From Candidatus Proruminimicrobium quisquiliarum (GTDB lineage: Bacteria; Elusimicrobiota; Endomicrobiia; Endomicrobiales; Endomicrobiaceae): a DNA stretch of 64,000 bases. This document shows, one piece after another, positions 51,490 through 60,014 of the stretch (within the stretch, counting starts at the first letter, position 1; every line of letters begins with the position of its first letter). The translations under genes were made by a program, and so were the position numbers. The notes beneath the pieces are model-generated. The model made no database searches. It saw only the letters and a program-made list of their open reading frames with translations, and was not told where the DNA came from. Location: positions 62,001-126,000 of the forward strand of contig JAHDRN010000009.1 in assembly GCA_018433245.1 (NCBI GenBank). Direction: 5' to 3'.

Positions 51490-54400
51490 TTATTTTTCAG
51501 TAACTACGTAGTAATTATGATTTGTAAAGTCCCCGTTTATTTTTTTATATACGCGGGATTTAGGCGAAATATTTAAAACATTATTGTCGGAAACGACGGT
51601 AACGACGTAATCTTTATCTCTTTCAAGATCGGGAATTAAATAATATCCGTATTTATCGGTTAAAAAAGTGTCCGTTTTGCCGTCAGCCAAAAGCTTAATC
51701 TGTATTCTTGCGACGCCGTATCTGCCCTTTAATACTCGTCCCGCGATTGAAAGCTTTGCATTTTTATCCGTCGCAGGAGCAACTGCCGCCGGCGTCGGTT
51801 GAGATTCTCTTTTTTTATCTTGTTTAGGGCGTATTTTTTGAGATTCTTTTTCTTCACGTTCTATTCTTTTTAATTCTTCTTTTCTTAATCTTTCTTCCTC
51901 TTTGGCTTTCTTTGCCGCTTCTTTAGCGGCTAATTTTTCTTCCGCTATTCTTTTCTTTTCGGCTGCTTTTTCAAGTTTTTCCTGCTCTTTCTGCTGTTCT
52001 TTTATTCTCTTTTCTTCTTCTTTTTTTAGTCTTTCTTCTTCCTGTTTTTGTTTCTTTTCCTGTTCTTTTGTAAGTTTATCGCGAAGGTCCGCTTTTTTCT
52101 GTTCTTCTCTTCTTAATCTTTCCTGTTCCAATTGTTGTTCGGCTATTCTGATTTCTTCTTCTTTTTTTAGTCTTTCTTCTTCCTGTCTTTTCTTGTTTTC
52201 CTGTTCTTGTATAAGTTTATTCTGCAATTCCTGTTTTTTAGCTTCTTCTTCCTGAGCAAGCTGTTCCTGCAACGCTATCTGAGCCTGCATTTCCAATCTT
52301 CTTTTTTGTTCCTGATTAATTTTTTCCTGCAATTCTATTTTTTTCTGTTCTTCTTTTTTTAATTTTTCTTCTTCTTTCGCTTTCTTTGCGGCTTCTTCAC
52401 GGGCAAGTTTTTCCTGCAATGCAGCTTTTGCAAGTTCTTCTTTTCTTGCTTTTTCTTCTTCCAACGCTTTCTTCTTGGCTTCTTCTCTTGCCTTTCTTTC
52501 TTCCGCTTCTATTCTTTTTAATTCTTCTTTCCTTAATCTTTCTTCCTCTTTGGCTTTCTTTGCCGCTTCTTCACGGGCAAGTTTTTCCTGCAATGCAGCT
52601 TTTGCAAGTTCTTCTTTTCTTGCTTTTTCTTCTTCCAACGCTTTCTTCTTGGCTTCTTCGCGGGCATTTCTTTCTTCAGCTTCTATTCTTTTTAATTCTT
52701 CTTTCCTTAATCTTTCTTCCTCTTTGGCTTTCTTTGCCGCTTCTTTACGGGCAAGTTTTTCCTGCAAGGCTGCTTTTACAAGTTCTTCCTTTCTTGCTTT
52801 TTCTTCTTCCAACGCTTTCTTCTTGGCTTCTTCGCGGGCATTTCTTTCTTCCGCTTCTATTCTTTTTAACTCTTCTTTCCTTAATCTTTCTTCCTCTTTG
52901 GCTTTCTTTGCAGATTCTTTAGCGGCTAATTTTTCTTCCGCTTCTGTTCTTTTTGACTCTTCTTTTCTTAATCTTTCTTCCTCTTTTGCTTTCTTTTCGG
53001 CTTCTTTAAGGGCAAGTTTTTCCTGTAATGCCGCTTTTGCGAGTTCTTCTTTTCTTGCTTTTTCTTCTTCCAACGCTTTCTTCTTGGCTTCTTCTCGGGC
53101 CTTTCTTTCTTCAGCTTCTATTCTTTTTAACTCTTCTTTTCTTAACCTTTCTTCCTCTTTGGCTTTCTTTGCAGATTCTTTAGCGGCTAATTTTTCCTGC
53201 AATAACGCTATCTGAATTTCATCTTCATTTATAACCGGTTCTTTTATTTCTTTAACGGAAACCGCCTGTTTCTTTTTTTCTTCCTGAGATTGTTTTGCCG
53301 CTTCTTCGCGGGCTGCTTTTTCCTGCAAAGCCGCTTTTGCAAGTTCTTCTTTTCTTGCTTTTTCCTCTTCCAACGCTTTCTTCTTGGCCTCTTTAAGGGC
53401 CTTTTTTTCTTCCGCTTCTATTCTTTTTAATTCTTCTTTCCTTAATCTTTCTTCCTCTTTGGCTTTCTTTGCCGCTTCTTCTCGGGCAAGTTTTTCTTCT
53501 TTTTCTTTCAGTTTATAATCAATGACGACTTTAAAATCCTCATCAGTCAGACATTCCTTCAGACGTTCAGACGTAAAAATGCTCGGCGTAAATTTATAAT
53601 CATTGCTTGAAACTTCAATAGTGTAAACCTGATTAGGCATTAACCCGTCAACTGTATAATTTCCGTTTTTATCCGTTAACACAAAAGAATTAAAATCATA
53701 AAGAACTTTTGCGTTTTCCAAAGGCATTCCGTCAATTGTAACTTTGCCGGAAATTGAAAGTAATCCGTCGAAATTAATCTCTGTATCGCCGCTTATTCCG
53801 TTTACTGTTTTTTTTGATTCCGTAAATTTAATTTGTTTTGATTTTACCGAAACGGAATAATTTTTCCCGGCAGTCAGGCCGTCAAAAGAATACGCTCCCT
53901 GAGCATCTGTTTTTACAACTTTTGAAATTCCGCCTATTGAAATTTCAGCGTCTTTGACAAAAGCTGTGCCTCTGGTAACAACGCCGTATATTTTGTATTT
54001 TTGAACTGAGGCGGTAAAATTCTGCCCTCCCGTCTGGTTCGCCAGTTTTTTTACGGTTCTGTCTTTCGGGCTGAACATATAGCCCGGACTTGAAACTGAT
54101 ATGGCGTAATCTCTGTGAAGACCGAGTTTATTTATTTTATAAGCGCCGTTTTTATCGGTTTTTGTTTCTTCGGTTTGGTCGGATGACTCTACTTTAATTA
54201 AAGCTCCGGCAAAAGGTTTGTTGCTCATTTTTACAGTTCCGGAAATTGAACCGCTTAAAGAAAAATTTACATTATCAATATCCTGCGTAACTTTTTTCAG
54301 CTCAACAAATTTGGGAACCGGATTCATTTCGGAATTTATAACCGCAAGTATATAGCTTCCGTTGGCCGCCAGACCGTTGATTTCATAATACCCGTTTTCA

Positions 54401-55071
54401 TCTGTTTTATATCTTTTATTGTTAACTGCTATTTCAACGCCGGCAATTCCTTTTCCGGAAGAAGTAACGTATCCCATCGCTTTGATGGATTTTTCAAAAT
54501 TGTAAACAACATTTTTGTCCAGCTGATCAATTTTAAAAGGTTCAAAAACAACTCTATTTGATTCAACCGTAACCGTATAAGGGCCTTCATAAGAGAGATT
54601 ATCTATAAAATATTCACCGTCTTCATTTGTAAAATACTTAACGGCTCTGGTGTTAATCATTATTATTTCGCCTTTTGAAGGCTTGCCGCCGACTATAACT
54701 TTGCCGCTTATTGAATACGTTCTCTCGGATACTCCGAAATTTTCATTGATTTTGCTTGCCGTAAGGTTGGTATATGTTTTGGATTCGGGAGCAAACAAAA
54801 AACCGGCTTTAAAAGGCGTAACGGTATAATTGCCGCCCGCGGGCAAATTATAAGCGATATAATTGCCGCTTCTGTCGGTTCTTATAATTAATTCTTTGGT
54901 GCCGGTAACTTTTACCTGAATATCATTTAGCGGAAGTCCTGAAGCAGAGTTTCTGATAAATTTTCCGCTGATTGATACTTTCTGTTCTCCCGATACTCTT
55001 AAGGGAGCGTACAAAAATATAAGCACCAGTACAAATGCAAGCACCGGTAAAATTTTTTTCATATCTGTCAT
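51490..55071 (-). CDS. Large exported protein: regulatory-like beta domains and charged coiled-coil repeats
   Basis: This 1193-residue protein has a signal peptide (hydrophobic 8-22, cleavage near VSG). Residues about 30-525 form six or seven carboxypeptidase-regulatory-like/SdrD-type beta domains (ISGKV...G..V.LT...G.Y.I..L units). Residues about 535-1090 are a Lys/Glu/Ala/Arg-rich helix with near-identical 58-residue repeats (KAKEEERLRKEELKRIEAEE type). A last beta domain at 1105-1190 ends the protein. A second Met at residue 4 is an equally likely start. No enzymatic motif is seen; a rigid envelope or periplasm-spanning structure is plausible. It precedes the aroB operon by about 20 bp. 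Confidence 0.8.
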   Translation of the reverse strand: MTDMKKILPVLAFVLVLIFLYAPLRVSGEQKVSISGKFIRNSASGLPLNDIQVKVTGTKELIIRTDRSGNYIAYNLPAGGNYTVTPFKAGFLFAPESKTYTNLTASKINENFGVSERTYSISGKVIVGGKPSKGEIIMINTRAVKYFTNEDGEYFIDNLSYEGPYTVTVESNRVVFEPFKIDQLDKNVVYNFEKSIKAMGYVTSSGKGIAGVEIAVNNKRYKTDENGYYEINGLAANGSYILAVINSEMNPVPKFVELKKVTQDIDNVNFSLSGSISGTVKMSNKPFAGALIKVESSDQTEETKTDKNGAYKINKLGLHRDYAISVSSPGYMFSPKDRTVKKLANQTGGQNFTASVQKYKIYGVVTRGTAFVKDAEISIGGISKVVKTDAQGAYSFDGLTAGKNYSVSVKSKQIKFTESKKTVNGISGDTEINFDGLLSISGKVTIDGMPLENAKVLYDFNSFVLTDKNGNYTVDGLMPNQVYTIEVSSNDYKFTPSIFTSERLKECLTDEDFKVVIDYKLKEKEEKLAREEAAKKAKEEERLRKEELKRIEAEEKKALKEAKKKALEEEKARKEELAKAALQEKAAREEAAKQSQEEKKKQAVSVKEIKEPVINEDEIQIALLQEKLAAKESAKKAKEEERLRKEELKRIEAEERKAREEAKKKALEEEKARKEELAKAALQEKLALKEAEKKAKEEERLRKEESKRTEAEEKLAAKESAKKAKEEERLRKEELKRIEAEERNAREEAKKKALEEEKARKEELVKAALQEKLARKEAAKKAKEEERLRKEELKRIEAEERNAREEAKKKALEEEKARKEELAKAALQEKLAREEAAKKAKEEERLRKEELKRIEAEERKAREEAKKKALEEEKARKEELAKAALQEKLAREEAAKKAKEEEKLKKEEQKKIELQEKINQEQKRRLEMQAQIALQEQLAQEEEAKKQELQNKLIQEQENKKRQEEERLKKEEEIRIAEQQLEQERLRREEQKKADLRDKLTKEQEKKQKQEEERLKKEEEKRIKEQQKEQEKLEKAAEKKRIAEEKLAAKEAAKKAKEEERLRKEELKRIEREEKESQKIRPKQDKKRESQPTPAAVAPATDKNAKLSIAGRVLKGRYGVARIQIKLLADGKTDTFLTDKYGYYLIPDLERDKDYVVTVVSDNNVLNISPKSRVYKKINGDFTNHNYYVVTEK
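52380..53500 (-). repeat. 174-bp in-frame tandem repeat array in the coiled-coil gene
   Basis: The 58-residue protein repeat is a 174-bp DNA repeat; the same GCTTCTTCAC/GCTTCTTTAC landmark occurs at 52391, 52565 and 52739, exactly 174 bp apart. Further diverged copies and partial units extend to about 53490. DNA identity between adjacent copies is high, which points to recent unequal recombination. The array length is likely to vary between strains. Confidence 0.85.
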
Positions 55072-55142
55072 ATTCTATATATTTTAATATCATTTTTCAA
55101 CAATATATTTAAATTATAAGCAATTTTTTTAGGTTTAACCGA

Positions 55143-56021
55143 TTAAAGATTTCTTAAATTTTCGTTTCGTAACAAGCGTTTGTCGGATTGAGTTATAATT
55201 TTATCCAAAATATTTATCACTTTTTGTCTGTCTTTCGGGAATCTCGCCGATACCGGAACATAATTTGATGCATGATTTGAGAAAAATAGGCATTTAAAAT
55301 CCAGCATATTTTCCAATAATGTTTTTAATTCTTTTAATATTGCAAATTCATCGGGCATATGAAATTGTTTTAAACGCCATATTTCATACAGCGGAGTATT
55401 TTTTACAATCATCAGCGTCAGCGCAGCTATTTGTTCCGGACGGGCTCTGTTTAAAACAGCAGCAGTATTTTCGGCGTGTTTTAAAGAAAACTTTTCTCCG
55501 CCCAGACCAAGAATAACCGTAACGTTGGATTTAATCCCGGCCTGTTTTAATTTCAAAACCGATTCAATGTTTTTTTGCACAGAACCGTATTTTTGAGTAA
55601 ATTTATAAACATCTTCATCGCCGGTTTCAAATCCTATATAAACCAGAGACATTTTTTTGGATTGCAATTGTTTTAATTCGGCAACTGTTTTTAATTCAAC
55701 GGCTTTTGCGGAAGCGTACATTGATATTCTTGAAACAAGCGGAAATGCCGCGATGATTCTGTCGCAAATTGTCAGCAAATCTTTCTGCGCAATTATTAAG
55801 GCGTCTCCGTCGGCAAGAAAAACCCTGCGCGTTTCGGGATAATATGCTGCGGCGGTCGCTATGTCTTTTTCTATTTCTCTTATGTTTTTAATTTTGAATT
55901 TTTTATCTTTATAAGCCGGGCAGAAAATACACGAATTGTCGGAACATCCGAGAGTGACCTGCAATATTAAACTGTCAGCCTCGCTAGGAGGCCTTATAAC
56001 CGTGCCGTAATAGTTTAACAT
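55143..56021 (-). CDS. Radical SAM protein, CX4CX2C subfamily
   Basis: This 292-residue radical SAM enzyme has cluster ligands Cys26, Cys31 and Cys34 in LGCSDNSCIFCPAYKDK, with CX4CX2C spacing, found in a subfamily related to Elp3/YgiQ-like proteins. Further motifs are RRVFLADGDALII and LVYIGFETGDEDVYKF. Substrate is unknown. It has no N- or C-terminal extra domain. It follows the small TPR gene by 10 bp and precedes the large coiled-coil gene after a 71-bp AT-rich gap. Confidence 0.88.
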   Translation of the reverse strand: MLNYYGTVIRPPSEADSLILQVTLGCSDNSCIFCPAYKDKKFKIKNIREIEKDIATAAAYYPETRRVFLADGDALIIAQKDLLTICDRIIAAFPLVSRISMYASAKAVELKTVAELKQLQSKKMSLVYIGFETGDEDVYKFTQKYGSVQKNIESVLKLKQAGIKSNVTVILGLGGEKFSLKHAENTAAVLNRARPEQIAALTLMIVKNTPLYEIWRLKQFHMPDEFAILKELKTLLENMLDFKCLFFSNHASNYVPVSARFPKDRQKVINILDKIITQSDKRLLRNENLRNL

Positions 56022-56030
56022 TTTGATTAA

Positions 56031-56465
56031 TTAAACTTCAGCCATCTTTTCCAGTATTTTTATGTTTTGTTCGGTCTGATCGGCAAGTTCGCCGTTTTTT
56101 ATTTTTTTATAAACCGCACATGCTTCTTCAAACAGCGACAGCGCCTGTTTAAAATCAAGAACATCTTTTGTTTTTTCAAATCTTTTTGACAGGCAAAGCC
56201 CCTGATTGTTTTTTATTTTTGCAATAAGAATTTCATTTTTATCGTCATTCATGGACGAACTGATTTTGGCGTATGCCTTTTCGTAAAGCTCTATGGCCCT
56301 GTCGTATTTGTCCTGAGAAACCATCTTCTCTGCTTTTGATATCGTTCTTGCGATATAAAGCCTGTTATACGACTTTGCCGCATACGAAAAAACATCCGCT
56401 ATTACTCCGGATAAAACCAGTCCGGCCACGAATCCGACGATAATAGTTAAAGAAAAACTTTTCAA
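56031..56465 (-). CDS. Small membrane-anchored TPR-like protein
   Basis: This 144-residue protein has an N-terminal hydrophobic segment (LTIIVGFVAGLVLSGVIADVF) and two or three helical TPR-like repeats (YDRAIELYEKAYAKI, DFKQALSLFEEACAVYKKI). No exact family match is recognised. Its start codon immediately follows the stop of the next gene (56466..56924), so the two are probably coupled. Possible scaffold or chaperone for an envelope partner; not proven. Confidence 0.7.
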   Translation of the reverse strand: MKSFSLTIIVGFVAGLVLSGVIADVFSYAAKSYNRLYIARTISKAEKMVSQDKYDRAIELYEKAYAKISSSMNDDKNEILIAKIKNNQGLCLSKRFEKTKDVLDFKQALSLFEEACAVYKKIKNGELADQTEQNIKILEKMAEV

Positions 56466-56924
56466 TTAGAAACTGAAGTTAACAAATACAAATACCGGCA
56501 AAAATGTCGGGTTATTCTTTATTATGTTTACAAGACCGATCTGAAGTCCTTTCATTGTTTCGGTATAATTGATAAAACCCCACTGCAAACCCTTTACGTC
56601 TTTAGACCAGTTTACCAAACCGAACTGCGCTCCCTGAAATTGATCCGCCAAATTTACAACGCTCCACTGAACGCCTTGTCCGTCCTTTGTGCTTGATACT
56701 AATGCAGACTGCAAACCTCTTAATTTATCTGTCTGGGCATAAATGAATGAAAGCTGCACGCCGTCAACTGCCGGAGTTTCTGTCCCGATTGCAAGTTCCA
56801 ATCCGCCTGTGTAATCTTCATTAGGCACACAAATATCGCCCCATAAAGATAATTTAAAAACCTGAGCCTGCGCCGCGCCGCCCAAAAGAACTACTGCCAA
56901 CAAAACTAACAAAACTTTTTTCAT
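56466..56924 (-). CDS. Exported surface-repeat protein (LA_2272-like)
   Basis: This 152-residue protein has a signal peptide (KKVLLVLLAVVLLGGAAQA) and a repeated pattern of about 21-23 residues with cores GVQWSVVNLADQ, GAQFGLVNWSKD, GLQWGFINYTET and GLQIGLVNIIKN. This resembles the LA_2272-type surface repeats seen in Leptospira and other Gram-negative bacteria, presumed beta-structured. The C-terminus FVFVNFSF ends with Phe, consistent with an outer-membrane insertion signal. A GGAGG site precedes the ATG. Family assignment is tentative. Confidence 0.68.
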   Translation of the reverse strand: MKKVLLVLLAVVLLGGAAQAQVFKLSLWGDICVPNEDYTGGLELAIGTETPAVDGVQLSFIYAQTDKLRGLQSALVSSTKDGQGVQWSVVNLADQFQGAQFGLVNWSKDVKGLQWGFINYTETMKGLQIGLVNIIKNNPTFLPVFVFVNFSF

Positions 56925-56999
56925 TGTACTCCTCCTTTTTAATTATCCTGCTTTATTGTTATACTGCTGCAACAAAAATAAAACTTTTATTTTGCTGTC

Positions 57000-57581
57000 T
57001 TATAATAAATTCCCGACATCGCCCGTTATATTTCCGATTCCGGCTTTTGTTTTAGCGCTGACGCAAAAAATTAAATTTTTATCAATTCCTAAATTTTCAG
57101 CCGTATCGTTTTTAAGTTTTTCCAAATTCAAATTTGATATTCTGTCGGTTTTATTTACAATAATTTTAAATTTAACATTAACCGCCCTGACCCATTCTAT
57201 CATTACGCGGTCAAGTTCCGTCGGCCCCACAAGTCCGTCTACAATTATATATACCGCTTTAATATTTTTTCTGCCCGTTATGTATTCTTCTATCATCTGC
57301 TTCCAAGAAGATTTTTCCTCTTCGGATACTTTTGCAAAACCATAACCCGGAAGATCAACTATCCATCTGCCGTTTGACGGCGTAAAAATATTTATAGCCC
57401 TTGTTCTGCCGGGCGTTTTTGAAGTTCTGGCCAGATTTTTTTTATTGCAAATTGCGTTTATAACCGAACTTTTCCCGACGTTTGATCTTCCCACAAAAGC
57501 AACCTCGGAAATGCTTTGCGGCAGCTTCTGAGGTTCTGTTGAAGATATAAAAAAAGACGTATCCGTAAGTTTTACCGTCAT
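57000..57581 (-). CDS. engB: Ribosome biogenesis GTPase EngB/YsxC
   Basis: This 193-residue GTPase assists 50S ribosome assembly. GRSNVGKSSVINAI (G1), TPGRTRAINIF (G2), DLPGYGFAKV (G3), NKTD (G4) and SAKT (G5) are all present. Length is normal. The gene lies 1 bp after the Bax-inhibitor-like gene on the minus strand and ends 75 bp before the surface-repeat gene. Confidence 0.96.
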   Translation of the reverse strand: MTVKLTDTSFFISSTEPQKLPQSISEVAFVGRSNVGKSSVINAICNKKNLARTSKTPGRTRAINIFTPSNGRWIVDLPGYGFAKVSEEEKSSWKQMIEEYITGRKNIKAVYIIVDGLVGPTELDRVMIEWVRAVNVKFKIIVNKTDRISNLNLEKLKNDTAENLGIDKNLIFCVSAKTKAGIGNITGDVGNLL

Positions 57582-57582
57582 T

Positions 57583-58290
57583 TTAATTTCTTAGTTTTGT
57601 CAACAATCTCAATATTTCAAGATACAGCCATACCAGAGTTATCATTAACGCAAACCCGCCGTACCATTCCATATATTTAGGCGCTCCCGACATTGCGCCT
57701 TTTTGAATGATGTCAAAATCTATTATTAAATTTAACGAAGCGATTATCACTACAAAAATGCTGAATAAAATTCCGAATGTTGAAGAAGAATAAATAAACG
57801 GAATGCCTGCTCCGCCGAATAAACTTATTACCAGATTAACAATATAAAGAAGCATAATCGCAAACGTTGAAACTCCTACAACCGCATAGAATTTATTCGT
57901 AGCTCTTATATATCCGGCTTTGAACGCAAAAAGCATGCAGAATAAAACGCTGATTGTAAGGAAAATAGCGTTAACCGCGATGCCCGGATAAGATTTTTCA
58001 AAAATTAAAGTAATAACTCCCAAAAATAACCCTTCTAAAAACGCGTAAACCGGCGAAGTCCACGGAGATATATTTTTCTTAAAAACAGTAACGATTGCAA
58101 GCACAAACGACACTATCACAAGCGGCCAGACCAACGGCATAACGACATTCGGAGACGTCCATCCGAGATAGGCTCCCGCCGCCAAAATAGCCCACAACAG
58201 GAAACTTTTATTTATAGTTCCTTTTACGGTCATAGTTTCCTGCCCGTAACCGAGATTGCTGAATGTTTTATTGCTTAATACAGGATTCAT
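57583..58290 (-). CDS. Bax inhibitor-1/YccA-like membrane protein
   Basis: This 235-residue protein has seven membrane segments and matches the YccA-like branch of the Bax inhibitor-1 family (VYAFLEGLFLGVITLIFEKSYPGIA, FAFKAGYIRATNKF, IDFDIIQKGAMSG with a paired Asp region). Members leak H+/Ca2+ or bind FtsH in E. coli. Its first 23 bp overlap the end of the NUDIX gene in another frame; GGGGG just upstream marks the start. Function is not proven. Confidence 0.85.
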   Translation of the reverse strand: MNPVLSNKTFSNLGYGQETMTVKGTINKSFLLWAILAAGAYLGWTSPNVVMPLVWPLVIVSFVLAIVTVFKKNISPWTSPVYAFLEGLFLGVITLIFEKSYPGIAVNAIFLTISVLFCMLFAFKAGYIRATNKFYAVVGVSTFAIMLLYIVNLVISLFGGAGIPFIYSSSTFGILFSIFVVIIASLNLIIDFDIIQKGAMSGAPKYMEWYGGFALMITLVWLYLEILRLLTKLRN

Positions 58291-58741
58291 TTTTTCCCCC
58301 TTGTAAAAAATCTTTTGCTTTTTTCAACATTAGTTTTTGCGCACTATATTTTAAAACTTTTGTTGCCGATTCAAAATCAAACCATCCGCATTTTTCAATT
58401 TCTCCGTTGTTTCTGTCAACGAAATCGCTCTGCGCGCGACAGAGATAGTATATAACATTTTTTGTAATAATACTACCAAGCGTATGCGGAAGAACTCCTT
58501 TTGTTTTGTACGAATCCGTACATTTAAAATTACCGGCAAATTCCAATTCGCTTATTCCGGTTTCTTCAAATATTTCTCTTTTGGCCGCCTGTATTTCCGT
58601 TTCGCCTTCTTCAATATGTCCCTTCGGAAAACCCCACTGCAAATTTTTCGCCGAATAAACAAGCAAAAATAAAATATCGCCGTTTTTTACCGTGTAAATA
58701 ATTGCGCCGGCAGATGTTTCCTGAAACTGACCCATGCCCAT
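58268..58741 (-). CDS. NUDIX hydrolase
   Basis: This 157-residue hydrolase cleaves a nucleoside diphosphate linked to another moiety. The Nudix box is complete: GHIEEGETEIQAAKREI followed by FEETGI. The SAGAIIYTVKNGD start and KNLQWGFPKG before the box are typical of the diadenosine-tetraphosphate hydrolase group, so Ap4A is one possible substrate. The 3' end overlaps the next gene by 23 bp. It opens with MGMGQ, so either Met could start the protein. Codon use is normal. Confidence 0.9.
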   Translation of the reverse strand: MGMGQFQETSAGAIIYTVKNGDILFLLVYSAKNLQWGFPKGHIEEGETEIQAAKREIFEETGISELEFAGNFKCTDSYKTKGVLPHTLGSIITKNVIYYLCRAQSDFVDRNNGEIEKCGWFDFESATKVLKYSAQKLMLKKAKDFLQGGKNESCIKQ

Positions 58742-58763
58742 ATTATATAAAATTTAAAGCCGT

Positions 58764-58798
58764 AAAAAATCCTCCGCTGTTAAAGCGGAGGATTTTTT
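58764..58798 (-). terminator. Terminator after the histone-like gene
   Basis: A perfect 15-bp stem (AAAAAATCCTCCGCT / AGCGGAGGATTTTTT) with a 5-nt loop lies 22 bp past the stop of the small Lys-rich gene and 23 bp before the NUDIX start. It separates these units. Confidence 0.93.
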
Positions 58799-58819
58799 TG
58801 TATCGATAATCTGGATGTT

Positions 58820-58927
58820 TTATTTTTTCTTTTTTGCAACTTTTTTCTTCGCTACTTTTTTCTTCGCAGCTTTTTTAACAACTTTTTTTGCAACTTTCTT
58901 CTTTGCGGCTTTTTTGCAACAAGGCAT
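58820..58927 (-). CDS. 35-residue histone H1-like Lys/Ala-rich protein
   Basis: A short gene on the minus strand, ATG at 58927 with AAGGAG 7 bp upstream and TAA at 58820. The product begins MPCCKKAAKKKVAKK and continues with AAKKK and VAKKK repeats to the end, over half Lys. This is the low-complexity tail composition of histone H1 and bacterial AlgP/Hc1 proteins, so DNA or RNA binding and condensation is likely. It has its own promoter (59008..59036) and terminator (58764..58798), supporting a real single gene. The Cys pair might bind metal or oxidise. Confidence 0.8.
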   Translation of the reverse strand: MPCCKKAAKKKVAKKVVKKAAKKKVAKKKVAKKKK

Positions 58928-59007
58928 GTTTAATCTCCTTTTTCTCGTCTCAAAAAGAGACTTTTTGAACATCCAAAAAAAAGAACTTTTACAAATACTA
59001 CGTCTAT

Positions 59008-59036
59008 ATAATAAATCAATTTTAAAAAAAAATCAA
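59008..59036 (-). promoter_or_regulatory. Promoter of the histone-like gene
   Basis: On the minus strand TTGATT (59031..59036) and TATTAT (59008..59013) are 17 bp apart. The leader of about 74 nt contains a GTCTC / GAGAC hairpin (58947..58961) and the AAGGAG site. The region is extremely A/T-rich, so the match is less significant than elsewhere. Confidence 0.6.
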
Positions 59037-59086
59037 GTGTTTCCCAAATTTTTTTTTTAAAAAACCGACTGAAATTTATGTTTATG

Positions 59087-60013
59087 TTATTTTTTTTGCG
59101 ATTCTTCGCTGAACGTAAAAATAGTTGAGAAACTTTTCCACCACGGCTGTCTTTTTGCACCGAGAACTTTTAAAACTCTTCCTTTTTTTATCTGCGACAC
59201 TCCCGTTATTAAGTCGGCATATTTTAAACTGACTTCAAAATAATCCTTATTTTCTTCTATTTTCTTGACGGCGGCCGGCATCGGAATCATCTCATTTTCC
59301 TTTCTTGCTCCCAGCAAATGCCCGATATAATAAGCGATGTCTCTGGTATCGGTTATTATCGCAAGCACAACGTCTCCCGGAATAATATTTTCAACGTTTT
59401 TTCCGGCGGTATCTTCCAGAATTATAGTTTCAAGTTTAATATCCTCAACTTCTGCAAAATTGACCGTGCCGGGACTCGTTACATTTTCGTAATTCGGCAG
59501 TTTTCTGAATTCTCTGAGCGTAAGCTCTTCTGCTACTATATCTATTTCTATATCATCAAGCACAAAAAATTCTTCAAAAAGATTTTTCATATCGTCCGAC
59601 ATTAATATTTTCTGTCTGTTAAGCCTTTCGGCTATAAAATCTTTAAATTCCGTATCTATTGTCTTTGTGTAATTTTCAATTACTCCCGGAGTCAGTCTGT
59701 ACGAGTAAATTGATTTTTCAAACGAAAACCAGTCTACGGAAACGGGATATTCGTAAACTATCGGATTGTAAGACATAACCGAACTGAATCTCAGAAGGTC
59801 CGCATTTTTGCTGTTTGCGATTATATGAATAAGTCCGAAAATACTTTTCTGTTTAAAATTTATTTTGGCTTTGTAGGCGGTAATGTACTTTAACATTATT
59901 CCTATGTTTATTATGGCCTGTTCAAGATTTCCGCCGGCAAGCTCAAGCGCCTGTCTTGCTTCATCCTCGTTACAGCCGAAATCTTCCATTAGAGCTTTAA
60001 TATTTTCTGTCAT
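59087..60013 (-). CDS. Conserved-looking protein with N-terminal UBA-like domain
   Basis: This 308-residue protein has an N-terminal three-helix UBA/TS-N-like domain (residues 1-40: IKALMEDFGCNEDEARQALE then LAGGNLEQAI), the pattern used by EF-Ts and NAC-alpha. The remainder is mixed alpha/beta with no recognised motif; GDVVLAIITDTRDIAYYIGHLLGARKE may be a small beta domain. It has no signal peptide. It directly follows xerC (1 bp gap). Function unknown; a role in protein quality control is conjecture. Confidence 0.75.
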   Translation of the reverse strand: MTENIKALMEDFGCNEDEARQALELAGGNLEQAIINIGIMLKYITAYKAKINFKQKSIFGLIHIIANSKNADLLRFSSVMSYNPIVYEYPVSVDWFSFEKSIYSYRLTPGVIENYTKTIDTEFKDFIAERLNRQKILMSDDMKNLFEEFFVLDDIEIDIVAEELTLREFRKLPNYENVTSPGTVNFAEVEDIKLETIILEDTAGKNVENIIPGDVVLAIITDTRDIAYYIGHLLGARKENEMIPMPAAVKKIEENKDYFEVSLKYADLITGVSQIKKGRVLKVLGAKRQPWWKSFSTIFTFSEESQKK

Positions 60014-60014
60014 T

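Noticed and set aside
52475-53215. 246-codon plus-strand frame, Ser/Phe-rich
   Set aside because: It is the antisense of the Lys/Glu coiled-coil repeat array; the AAG/GAA-rich repeat leaves the opposite strand free of stops. No ribosome binding site and no independent motif.
52380-53500. CRISPR-like array
   Set aside because: The 174-bp repeats are in frame, contiguous and have no spacers; they encode the coiled-coil.
58815-59060. 81-codon plus-strand Phe-rich frame
   Set aside because: It is the antisense of the Lys-codon run of the histone-like gene; poly-Phe is an artefact of AAA/AAG on the other strand.
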